From contig CAUGTZ010000012.1 in NCBI GenBank assembly GCA_959602645.1, positions 1-64,000 on the forward strand: a stretch of DNA of 64,000 nucleotides. Reading direction: 5' to 3'. Within the stretch, counting starts at the first letter, position 1. Each line of letters opens with the position of its first letter. Of this stretch, positions 1-7,056 are shown piece by piece. The position numbers and the translations under genes are program-made. The stretch is from an uncultured Collinsella sp. Lineage in GTDB: Bacteria; Actinomycetota; Coriobacteriia; Coriobacteriales; Coriobacteriaceae. Below the pieces are notes generated by a model. That model was not told the DNA's origin, did no database searches, and saw only the letters and a list, made by a program, of their open reading frames with translations.

Positions 1-113
1 CATGACCAGAAGGTCTATGCCGTCCTCTTTTCATGCCAATTTGTTCGCTCTGGTGGGCGCTCGCTGTCGGTGCCAAAACATCGACATTGCCATGATCCAG
101 ACCTGCTAAAAGA

Positions 114-169
114 TAGTCGTTGGGGACGTTCTTGTTTGACTGGTCGTTTAAGAACGTCCCCAACGACTA
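114..169. repeat. REP-like perfect palindrome with GGGGACGTT core
   Basis: Arms 114-133 and 150-169 are perfectly complementary over 20 bp around a 16-nt loop. The arms contain TTGGGGACGTTCTT, and a related GGGGAC core recurs in hairpins near 13050, 27160 and 60370 in this window. No T-run follows on either strand, so it looks more like a dispersed palindromic element than a simple terminator. Confidence 0.65.
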
Positions 170-177
170 CGTAGCAT

Positions 178-241
178 GAGAGTGGATAATCTCCCGGTAT
201 GAGCCCATATTCATGCTCAAGGTGGGAGATTATCCACTCTC
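178..241. repeat. Second perfect long hairpin downstream of pdxT
   Basis: Arms 178-195 and 224-241 pair perfectly over 18 bp. The 28-nt loop contains a further short complementary pair (TGAGC/GCTCA). It sits 23 bp past the pdxT stop and may protect or end the pdxST transcript, but there is no U-tract on that strand. Confidence 0.55.
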
Positions 242-264
242 GTTTCGTTTGTTGATTTCGATGC

Positions 265-852
265 CTACATTTGTAGGAACAGTTCGTGGAGGCGGGTGTC
301 TTCGTCGAGTTCGGGGTGGAAGGTTACGCCGAGCTGGTTGCCCTGGCGCGCGGCGACGATACGGCCGTCGACTTTCGCTAAGGCCTTTGCGTCGCCGTGG
401 ACCTCGACGATGCGGGGCGCGCGGATAAACGTCAGTGGCACTTCACCGTCGATGCCGGCTAGCTGCCCCTTGGTTCGAAAGCTGCCGAGCTGCCTGCCGT
501 AGGCATTGCGCTCGACAAGTACATCCATGGTTGCCAAAAGCGGCGTGCCCTTATCGTCATGGGCGGCAAGGTCGTGAGCCAGCAGAATTAGGCCGGCACA
601 GGTGCCCAGGACGGGCATGCCTTCAGAGATGCGGGCACGAAGCTCCTCGAGCATGCCCAACTCATCAAGCAGCTTCCCTTGAACGGTAGACTCGCCGCCG
701 GGAAGTACCAGACGGTCAAAGTCCTGCTTCAAATCAGCCGCCTGCCTCAGCTCAATACAGTGTACGCCCAGCTCGGATAGTCTTGTCTCGTGCTCGACAA
801 AAGCGCCTTGGACCGCCAGCACGGCGACCGTCTGGTCTGCATAATCGCTCAT
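265..852 (-). CDS. pdxT: Pyridoxal 5'-phosphate synthase glutaminase subunit PdxT
   Basis: PdxT hydrolyses glutamine and passes ammonia to PdxS in the DXP-independent synthesis of pyridoxal 5'-phosphate in the cytoplasm. The 195-residue length is typical. The class I glutamine amidotransferase fold is shown by a PGGEST motif near residue 51, the nucleophile Cys85 in GTCAGLILLA, and the His179/Glu181 pair in TFHPEL near the C-terminus. It lies 20 bp downstream of pdxS on the same strand, the usual pdxST order, so the two are surely cotranscribed. Two palindromes lie beyond its stop codon. Confidence 0.97.
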   Translation of the reverse strand: MSDYADQTVAVLAVQGAFVEHETRLSELGVHCIELRQAADLKQDFDRLVLPGGESTVQGKLLDELGMLEELRARISEGMPVLGTCAGLILLAHDLAAHDDKGTPLLATMDVLVERNAYGRQLGSFRTKGQLAGIDGEVPLTFIRAPRIVEVHGDAKALAKVDGRIVAARQGNQLGVTFHPELDEDTRLHELFLQM

Positions 853-872
853 GTGCGATCCTTTCTGCTGGA

Positions 873-1763
873 CTAGCGCCCGCGCTCTTCCATGATAATC
901 TCGATCTCGTCGGCGTTGATGCCCACCATGGCCTCGCCCAGGTCCTCCGAAAGCTCGGCGATGAGCTTGGCATCGGTGAAGTTTGCCACGGCCTTGACGA
1001 TGGCGGCTGCGCGCTTGGCGGGGTCGCCGCTCTTAAAGATGCCCGAGCCGACAAAGACGCCTTCGGCGCCCAGCTGCATCATCAGCGCGGCGTCGGCGGG
1101 GGTCGCTACGCCGCCGGCGGCAAAGTTCACAACGGGAAGCTTGCCCGTGGCATGGACCTCGCGCACCAGCTCGACCGGAACCTGCAGTTGCTTGGCTGCC
1201 TCAAAGAGCTCGTCGTTGCGCAGGGCAACAACGTCACGGATCTGCTTTTGGATCTTGCGCATGTGACGCACGGCCTGAACGACGTCGCCCGTACCCGGCT
1301 CGCCCTTGGTGCGAATCATCGTGGCGCCCTCGGCAACACGGCGCAGTGCCTCGCCCAGATCGCGGGCGCCGCAGACAAACGGCACGTCAAACTGGGTCTT
1401 GTCGATGTGATAGACATCATCGGCGGGGGAGAGGACCTCGGATTCGTCGATGTAGTCGATTTCGATGGCCTGCAGGATCTGCGCCTCGACAATGTGGCCG
1501 ATGCGGCACTTGGCCATAACGGGGATGGAGACAGCTTTTTGGATGCCCTTGATCATCTTGGGATCACTCATGCGCGAGACGCCGCCTGCGGCGCGGATGT
1601 CGGCCGGGATGCGCTCGAGCGCCATGACGGCGCAGGCGCCCGCCTCCTCGGCGATGCGTGCCTGCTCGGGCGTGGTGACGTCCATGATGACGCCGCCCTT
1701 GAGCATCTGCGCGAGCTCGCGATTGAGTTTGACGCGATCGGCTTTGCTGGTCTGTTCTGCCAT
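873..1763 (-). CDS. pdxS: Pyridoxal 5'-phosphate synthase lyase subunit PdxS
   Basis: PdxS condenses ribose 5-phosphate, glyceraldehyde 3-phosphate and PdxT-derived ammonia into PLP; the active form is a dodecamer carrying PdxT subunits. The start MAEQTSKADR at 1763 was chosen because an AGGGAG ribosome site precedes it; an upstream in-frame start would add 14 residues without family support. The 296-residue product has the family's conserved features: Asp28 in VIMDVTT for substrate binding and the Schiff-base Lys85 in PVMAKCRIGH, followed by the IDESEVLSPAD block. It is divergent from the MocR-type regulator at 1909. Confidence 0.97.
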   Translation of the reverse strand: MAEQTSKADRVKLNRELAQMLKGGVIMDVTTPEQARIAEEAGACAVMALERIPADIRAAGGVSRMSDPKMIKGIQKAVSIPVMAKCRIGHIVEAQILQAIEIDYIDESEVLSPADDVYHIDKTQFDVPFVCGARDLGEALRRVAEGATMIRTKGEPGTGDVVQAVRHMRKIQKQIRDVVALRNDELFEAAKQLQVPVELVREVHATGKLPVVNFAAGGVATPADAALMMQLGAEGVFVGSGIFKSGDPAKRAAAIVKAVANFTDAKLIAELSEDLGEAMVGINADEIEIIMEERGR

Positions 1764-1855
1764 GGTTGCTCCCTTGGTTGGCATGTGCATTGCTTGACGG
1801 AACATCCTATCGGGGAGCTGGGTATGGCGAAATACTCAGTTTTCGAGATAATAAC

Positions 1856-1897
1856 AAGGTCAGAGTAATATCAGATTGAATGACTCGATAAGGTCAG
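1856..1897. promoter_or_regulatory. Candidate PdxR operator: two direct AAGGTCAG repeats
   Basis: The octamer AAGGTCAG occurs at 1856-1863 and 1890-1897, 34 bp apart on the same strand, in the divergent region between pdxS and the regulator. MocR/PdxR regulators are known to bind spaced direct repeats in such regions. The second copy abuts the regulator's ribosome site, which would suit autoregulation. Assignment as operator is inference. Confidence 0.45.
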
Positions 1898-1908
1898 GTG
1901 ACAAACTC

Positions 1909-3348
1909 ATGCTTGACTATAATTTGGAAAACCGCGGCGAAGCATCGCTCTATGAGTATGTTTACCAGCAAATTCGAGATGATATCGTTGCTGGACGCAT
2001 TGCGGCGGGGGAGCATCTTCCGTCTAAGCGCGCCTTTGCCAGTCATCTGGGAATCAGTGTCATTACTATCGAGAATGCATATAGCCAGTTGCTTGCCGAG
2101 GGCTATATTTGCTCAATGCCGCGTCGTGGCTACTACGCTTGCGAACTTCCGGATGCACCGGTTTTGGCTTCGGCTGCGGAGGACATCGACCGAGATGCTG
2201 TCCCTGTTGGTCCCAGCGCGCATGATGCCATGGGGCAGGCAGAGCGATTCGACGCACTTTCTCCTTCCGCTTTGGAGGCGGCGCGGCTTTGGCAAAGTGC
2301 GCTACGGGCGACGCTGACGTCCGAAGACGAACGTGAAATCTTTTCGCCCGCACCGGCGCATGGCACCGCTCGACTGCGACGTGCGATTGCGCACCATCTG
2401 CGCGGGACAAGGGGCATGAATGTCAATCCCGACAATATCGTTATCGGTGCGGGCGCCCAGCTGCTCGATACCATGTTGGTTCAGTTGCTTGGCGCGGACA
2501 AGGTGTATGCCGTCGAGGATCCAGGCTATTTGCGCTTGACGCGCATCTATCAGGCCATGGGTTGCGAAGTGCGGCATGTCCCGTTGGATGCTGAGGGCGT
2601 GGACTTGAGCGCGCTGCAGAAAACCGGGACCGATGTCCTTCACCTGATGCCGTCTCATCAGTATCCGACTGGTCTTGTGACGAGCATTGCACGTCGCTAT
2701 GCGTTGCTGAGCTGGGCCGCCGAGCGGCCAGGTCGGTATCTCATCGAAGACGACTTTGATTGTGAGTTTCGCCTTGCCGGCAAGCCGATTCCCGCGCTCG
2801 CGTCGATCGATGCCGCCCAGTCGGTTATCTACACCAACACGTTTTCGAAGAGCCTTTCATCGGCGTTACGTTTGGCGTACATGGTGCTGCCCGATGAACT
2901 AATGGAGAGGTTTAAACGCAACCTTGGTTTCTACGCCTCGTCGGTAAGTTCTGTTGATCAGGTTGCCTTGGCGCGTTTGCTGGAATCGGGTGATTACGAG
3001 CGACATGTGAACCGCGTGCGCGTTCGTGCTCGTGGGGCGCGTGATGGCCTGGCGGCGCTTGTGCGAAAGGCGTTTCCGGCGGGGGAGTTTTTGGTTGAGC
3101 ACGCGGATGCCGGCCTCTACTGCGTCGTAGTTGCGGAGTGCGATACGGGCGGAAACTCTTTTACACGCGCCCTCGCGCGCTCGAGCATCCCTTACATCGA
3201 TATCAATGACTGTTTTTGGTGTCCCGATGGCGCACATGGATCTTCAAACCCGACTCGAATCCTTGTCCAGTACGACGATTTGAGTCCAAATGAGCTAAAT
3301 ACCCTGGAATCGCAGCTAATGGGCGCACCCTCTAACCTAAGTGAGTAG
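1909..3348 (+). CDS. pdxR: MocR/PdxR-type GntR regulator with aminotransferase domain
   Basis: A GntR-family winged helix lies at about residues 12-78 (PSKRAFASHLGIS, YSQLLAEGYI), followed by a fold-type I aminotransferase domain. The PLP lysine is Lys314 in the TFSKSLSSALRLAY motif. MocR regulators of this layout, facing pdxST, act as PLP-sensing activators (PdxR), so this is probably the regulator of the divergent pdxST operon. The 479-residue size fits. I chose ATG 1909, preceded by AGGTG at about 1896; an in-frame TTG at 1876 would add 11 residues. The last codons and the stop (LSE-stop) lie inside a 119-bp repeat, suggesting that the repeat inserted into or near the original 3' end. Confidence 0.85.
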   Translation: MLDYNLENRGEASLYEYVYQQIRDDIVAGRIAAGEHLPSKRAFASHLGISVITIENAYSQLLAEGYICSMPRRGYYACELPDAPVLASAAEDIDRDAVPVGPSAHDAMGQAERFDALSPSALEAARLWQSALRATLTSEDEREIFSPAPAHGTARLRRAIAHHLRGTRGMNVNPDNIVIGAGAQLLDTMLVQLLGADKVYAVEDPGYLRLTRIYQAMGCEVRHVPLDAEGVDLSALQKTGTDVLHLMPSHQYPTGLVTSIARRYALLSWAAERPGRYLIEDDFDCEFRLAGKPIPALASIDAAQSVIYTNTFSKSLSSALRLAYMVLPDELMERFKRNLGFYASSVSSVDQVALARLLESGDYERHVNRVRVRARGARDGLAALVRKAFPAGEFLVEHADAGLYCVVVAECDTGGNSFTRALARSSIPYIDINDCFWCPDGAHGSSNPTRILVQYDDLSPNELNTLESQLMGAPSNLSE

Positions 3349-3457
3349 GCTTTTAGCGTGAGGAGGACCAGGCCGTTTTGTAGCAAGCTATCTACCTGCG
3401 ATTTTGTGAAGCAGTTTAGTCGGTCTGCTCGGCGGGTCCTAAATAGTCTACTCACTT
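3339..3457 (+). repeat. 119-bp dispersed palindromic element, copy 1
   Basis: It begins AAGTGAGTAGGCTTTT and ends with TAGTCTACTCACTT, so its ends form a terminal inverted repeat of about 16 bp with one or two mismatches. The interior contains GCCGTTTTG and TACCTGCG, which also occur in copy 2. It overlaps the last three codons and stop of the upstream regulator gene. It is the same length as copies 2 and 3 and in the same orientation. Confidence 0.8.
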
Positions 3458-3492
3458 GCCGCGCAAGGCTTCCGCATGAGAAAAGAAGCGGG

Positions 3493-3558
3493 GTTTTCAA
3501 CAACGCTCCGTCCAGTTCTTGGCAAGCTTTTGGCCAGTTGGGGAGGGCTGTTGAAAAC
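3493..3558. repeat. Long imperfect hairpin upstream of the endonuclease-like gene
   Basis: Perfect 10-bp arms GTTTTCAACA (3493-3502) and TGTTGAAAAC (3549-3558) enclose further complementary blocks (CTCC/GGAG, then TTGGC/GGCCA). The whole can fold into an extended hairpin of about 66 nt in the otherwise empty space between copy 1 of the 119-bp repeat and the next gene. It might be a leader structure or another small palindromic element. Confidence 0.5.
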
Positions 3559-3641
3559 TTAACAGTCCGTTCGACGCCCTTTTCGGTGCGTTCGCGCCAA
3601 TGTGTGAGTACCAGGGTTGAAATCCGTGTTCTCCTGTGCCT

Positions 3642-4769
3642 ATGAAGGATCTACTTTGTGACATATCGGCTTTTAGGTACTGGCGCTTGCCCCCTCAGGT
3701 CCGCGCTCTGTGTCCGCCGCTTCCACGGCCGGAAGAAGACCGGCAGCGATATGGCCTCGTCCGTAACCCGACGGCTGCGGTTGTGCTCGGTTTTCCGTTG
3801 CATACATTGGTTCGGACGAGAAACAAGCGGACTTGCCCTGCCAGCATTAGGCAGCGGCTGTTCCTTGGTGAGCTCCCCAGGGAATCCGTGCTGGAAACGG
3901 AGCATGGATTTTTGATTACGTCTCCTCTGCTGACGGCATTCATCATGTCGCGGCATCTGACGGATCTTCAGCTTCTTTTGGTATTGGCGGAGATGTGTGG
4001 CTTGTTTGCGGTGTGCGCTCTGCCGGTGGCACTTGAGGCGGAGCTTACGCGTGCAATTGATTCGGGCGCGATTTCGACAACGTTCGGTTGGGTGCGCTGT
4101 CCGTCCGAGGACGGCACCGCCTCAAATTTATGGCGTCGAGACGCTTTGGTTTTGGGCAGAGACCTTGACCGTTTTTGTTCAGATGTTTGCGGGATGCGTT
4201 ACGGCAATAGATTTATGGCGGTATCGCAACTTGTTCCATTGGGTGCCGCATCGCCTTTTGAGGTCGAGGCGTATTTGTTGCTTGCACTGCCGCGAGCCCT
4301 GGGAGGCGAAGGGTTTTGCGACATAGAGCTCAATGTCGAAGTGACGCTAAGCACAAGTGCTCGAGCGATTGTGGGAAAGTCCCGTGTATATATCGACCTA
4401 CTACTTTCTTCGCCGGACGGCAGGCGACAGGTGGCCATTGAATGTCAGGGAAAGGCCTCGCACGGACGCGCAGGGGATGGCTTGCGTGACGCCGACCGCA
4501 TGACGGCCCTTCAGGCCATGGGCTACGATGTACTTCTCCTGACACATAGGCAGATATCCGATGAGGGTAGATTCCGAGCGATCGTTAAGGCCGTATACAG
4601 GATGCTCGATGCTGAATATCGTGATAAAAGCTCAGATGAGCAAAGGGTTGAGACATTACTCCGGTCTGAACTATTCGTTGACTGGACAAAATTGGGAGTA
4701 ATCGACGGAAAGATGCCCGTTAGACGCAAAACTGCTCGATCGTGGACGGTTGCGGTTCTAAGTGAGTAG
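3642..4769 (+). CDS. Uncharacterised protein with endonuclease-like C-terminal domain
   Basis: The 375-residue protein is not a textbook enzyme. Its last third has the pattern of DUF559/Vsr-like restriction-endonuclease folds: a predicted strand with Asp (RVYIDLLLSS), then VAIECQGKASHG, then a DADRMTALQAMGYDVLLLT segment. The N-terminal half (YWRLPPQVRAL, ETEHGFLITSPLL, LAEMCGLFAV) recalls a coriobacterial family that I associate, without proof, with AbiEi-like abortive-infection proteins. It is bracketed by two direct copies of a 119-bp repeat, and its own final LSE-stop lies in the downstream copy. ATG 3642 is assumed; GTG 3636 is possible. A mobile or defence role is inference. Confidence 0.6.
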   Translation: MKDLLCDISAFRYWRLPPQVRALCPPLPRPEEDRQRYGLVRNPTAAVVLGFPLHTLVRTRNKRTCPASIRQRLFLGELPRESVLETEHGFLITSPLLTAFIMSRHLTDLQLLLVLAEMCGLFAVCALPVALEAELTRAIDSGAISTTFGWVRCPSEDGTASNLWRRDALVLGRDLDRFCSDVCGMRYGNRFMAVSQLVPLGAASPFEVEAYLLLALPRALGGEGFCDIELNVEVTLSTSARAIVGKSRVYIDLLLSSPDGRRQVAIECQGKASHGRAGDGLRDADRMTALQAMGYDVLLLTHRQISDEGRFRAIVKAVYRMLDAEYRDKSSDEQRVETLLRSELFVDWTKLGVIDGKMPVRRKTARSWTVAVLSE

Positions 4770-4878
4770 ACTTTTGGCGTGATGGCGACCAGGCCGTTTT
4801 GCAACAAGTCATTTACCTGCGGCTTTATAAAGCAATATGGATGGTGTGCTCGGCAAGTTTCAAAAAGTCTACTCACTT
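4760..4878 (+). repeat. 119-bp dispersed palindromic element, copy 2
   Basis: Its ends AAGTGAGTAGACTTTT and AAAAGTCTACTCACTT are perfect 16-bp inverted repeats. It has the same length and orientation as copy 1, and shares interior blocks CAGGCCGTTTTG and TACCTGCG. It contains the last codons and stop of the preceding gene, exactly as copy 1 does for the regulator gene. Confidence 0.85.
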
Positions 4879-4943
4879 AGTTTTTGACGAGAAACCGATG
4901 CCTAAGGTGGTCTTATTTCAGGGAGTTAACAAGTTCGTGAGGC

Positions 4944-4977
4944 ACGAAAAAGGCCCGAACCGTGCGGTCCGGGCCTT
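4944..4977 (-). terminator. Rho-independent terminator of the rubrerythrin gene
   Basis: On the minus strand, arms AAGGCCCG and CGGGCCTT (4950-4957 and 4970-4977) form a GC-rich stem. It is followed by a T-rich run, read as A residues at 4947-4951 on the plus strand. It lies 34 bp past the rubrerythrin stop. Confidence 0.85.
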
Positions 4978-5010
4978 ATCGAGCTAGAGATTGTCTCTCA
5001 GGCGGCTGGC

Positions 5011-5571
5011 TTAGCCAAAGTAGCGCTTGAGCAGGCCGGCGAAAGCCTTGCCGTGGCGGGCCTCGTCGCGAGCCATCTCGTGCACGGTGTCGTGGATGGC
5101 ATCGAGGCCGGCGGCCTTGGCGCGCTTGGCAAGATCGGTCTTGCCGGCGGTGGCGCCGTTCTCGGCCTCAACGCGCATCTCGAGGTTCTTCTTGGTGGAG
5201 TCGGTCACGACCTCGCCCAGAAGCTCGGCGAACTTGGCGGCGTGCTCGGCCTCCTCGTGGGCAGCCTTCTCCCAGTACAGGCCGATCTCGGGATAGCCCT
5301 CGCGATGGGCGACGCGAGCCATGGCCAGGTACATGCCGACCTCAGAGCACTCGCCCTCAAAGTTGGCGCGCAGGTCGGCAACGATGTCCTCGGAGACGCC
5401 CTCCATCTTGGCGACGCCCACGACGTGCTCGGCAGCCCACTCGAGCTGGCCCTCCTCCTGCTTCAGGAAGCGAGAGCCGGGAACGCCGCACTGGGGGCAC
5501 TTGAAATCCTCGGGCAGCTGGTCGCCGTCGAACTCTTCCACATAACCGCAAACGGGGCAAACAAACTTCAT
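5011..5571 (-). CDS. Reverse-type rubrerythrin
   Basis: A cytoplasmic peroxide-reducing protein of anaerobes. The N-terminal rubredoxin domain has Cys5, Cys8, Cys25 and Cys28 (CPVCGY and CPQCG), followed by a four-helix ferritin-like diiron domain with ECSEVGMY, HEEAEHAAKF and DEARHGKAF ligand motifs. Having rubredoxin first is the 'reverse' order. The start at 5571 (MKFVCPVCGY) is chosen because the cluster begins at once and the 31 residues encoded upstream look non-coding. The product of 186 residues is normal for the family. The gene is monocistronic, with a strong terminator downstream. Confidence 0.93.
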   Translation of the reverse strand: MKFVCPVCGYVEEFDGDQLPEDFKCPQCGVPGSRFLKQEEGQLEWAAEHVVGVAKMEGVSEDIVADLRANFEGECSEVGMYLAMARVAHREGYPEIGLYWEKAAHEEAEHAAKFAELLGEVVTDSTKKNLEMRVEAENGATAGKTDLAKRAKAAGLDAIHDTVHEMARDEARHGKAFAGLLKRYFG

Positions 5572-5827
5572 GATTCGATCCTTTCGATCGATGGCGATGG
5601 TGCGCTCGTCCGGTCCCGTAAGGGCCCTCTCCGGACGTGCGTCTTGACGAGTTCTATTATCCATAAATGAGACCGAATGTGAAGCCTATTAGGAATGATT
5701 TTTAATAAAACAATTTAAGCATGTGTAGATGTTGATTGATTAACGATTGCTAGACCTCGTGCGACCTCCGATGAGTACAATCGGTCGAGCAAATGTTGAC
5801 CAATCAACAAATGAAGGAGCTTCCTTT

Positions 5828-7048
5828 ATGCATCTAGCCCGCCGCGCCTGGTGCCGAACGTATCAAACGGTTTTTCGCATCGCATTGCCGGTGCTGCCCT
5901 ATACCGAGCCACGCATTTTAGAGCACGCTGAGGAAGTGCCCGCAGTGCTTCAAAAGCGTTCAATACACCATGTTCTTATCGTGACAGATCCCGGCATTGC
6001 CCGTCTGGGGCTCACGGCACCGCTCGAGACAGCGCTCGCGTCCAAGGGAATTAGCGCTGCGGTCTATGCCGAAACACGTGCGAACCCCACGGTCTCAAAC
6101 GTGGAGGAAGCGGCATCTCTGTATCGAGAGAGCACCTGCCAGGCCATTATCGGCTTTGGCGGCGGTTCGGCCATGGACTGCGCCAAGGGCGTGGGCGCGC
6201 GCATCGCGCAGCCAAAGAAGCCCATCAACAAGATGCGCGGCCTGTTGCGTATCCATCGTCGCCTGCCGCTGCTCATCGCCGTTCCCACCACGGCGGGCAC
6301 GGGAAGCGAGGTCACGCTTGCAGCGGTAATTACCGACGACGAGACGCACTACAAGTATCCCATTAACGACTTTGTGCTGATCCCGCGCTTTACGGTGCAC
6401 GACCCCGAGTTTACGCGCGGCCTGCCCGCCTCCATTACGGGGCAAACGGGCATGGACGCCCTGACGCATGCCGTCGAGGCCTTTATCGGGCGCAGCACCA
6501 CGCCCTATACGCGCAAGATGGCGCGCCAGGCGGTGCAGCTCATCCACGACAATTTGCTCGAGGCCTATGAGTGCGGTGGCAACATGCGTGCGCGCCGCAA
6601 TATGCTTTCGGCGGCGTATAAAGCGGGCGTTGCCTTTACGCGCTCTTATGTTGGATACGTCCATGCCATCGCGCACAGCCTGGGCGGGCGTTACGGGATT
6701 CCCCACGGCTTGGCCAACGCCATCATCCTGCCACACATGCTTCGCGCCTATGGCGAAGCTGCTGCTCCCAAGCTCGCCGATCTCGCCCGCATGGCCGGCA
6801 TTGCGCCGGCTAATGCGCTGGACAACGTGGCTGCTGAGGCCTTTATCGATTGGGTCGACCGCATGAACGCCGCCTTGGGCATACCCAAATATGTGACGGG
6901 CATTCGCCGCTCCGATATTCCACAAATGGCGGCCCATGCCGATGCCGAGGCCAATCCGCTATACCCCGTTCCGCTTCTAATGGACCGTTTGGAGCTCGAG
7001 CGTATGTACGAGGTCGTCGCGGGTGGTATGTTTGAGGGCGAGAATTAG
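5828..7048 (+). CDS. Iron-containing alcohol dehydrogenase
   Basis: A 406-residue group III alcohol dehydrogenase that interconverts alcohols and aldehydes with NAD(P)H. The nucleotide-binding GGGSAMDCAKG motif and the family metal ligands are visible: an Asp followed by three His residues in THAVEAF, HAIAHSLGG and IPHGLANA. AAGGAG at 5814 precedes ATG 5828 by 8 bp, which fixes the start. An aldehyde dehydrogenase gene follows after 8 bp, so the pair probably runs a two-step alcohol-aldehyde-acid or reverse reaction; the substrate cannot be read from sequence. Confidence 0.92.
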   Translation: MHLARRAWCRTYQTVFRIALPVLPYTEPRILEHAEEVPAVLQKRSIHHVLIVTDPGIARLGLTAPLETALASKGISAAVYAETRANPTVSNVEEAASLYRESTCQAIIGFGGGSAMDCAKGVGARIAQPKKPINKMRGLLRIHRRLPLLIAVPTTAGTGSEVTLAAVITDDETHYKYPINDFVLIPRFTVHDPEFTRGLPASITGQTGMDALTHAVEAFIGRSTTPYTRKMARQAVQLIHDNLLEAYECGGNMRARRNMLSAAYKAGVAFTRSYVGYVHAIAHSLGGRYGIPHGLANAIILPHMLRAYGEAAAPKLADLARMAGIAPANALDNVAAEAFIDWVDRMNAALGIPKYVTGIRRSDIPQMAAHADAEANPLYPVPLLMDRLELERMYEVVAGGMFEGEN

Positions 7049-7056
7049 GAGGGTCC

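Larger units (their letters stand above)
1..264. other. Intergenic region with possible end of an upstream gene
   Basis: No complete gene is visible. Two plus-strand frames stay open from the left edge (one to a stop near 109, another to about 174), so the 3' end of an upstream gene may lie here, but neither peptide resembles a known family. The rest is occupied by two adjacent long hairpins, listed separately, which follow the pdxT stop codon in the direction of pdxT transcription. Confidence 0.4.

Noticed and set aside
783..1868. A long plus-strand open frame opposite pdxS
   Set aside because: It mirrors pdxS in a high-GC genome; the encoded peptide has no family features and the opposite strand is a clear, full-length PdxS.
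3358..3645. A 95-residue protein in the gap after the MocR-type gene
   Set aside because: The frame runs through the 119-bp repeat and the long hairpin, has no ribosome site and its peptide has no coding-like features.
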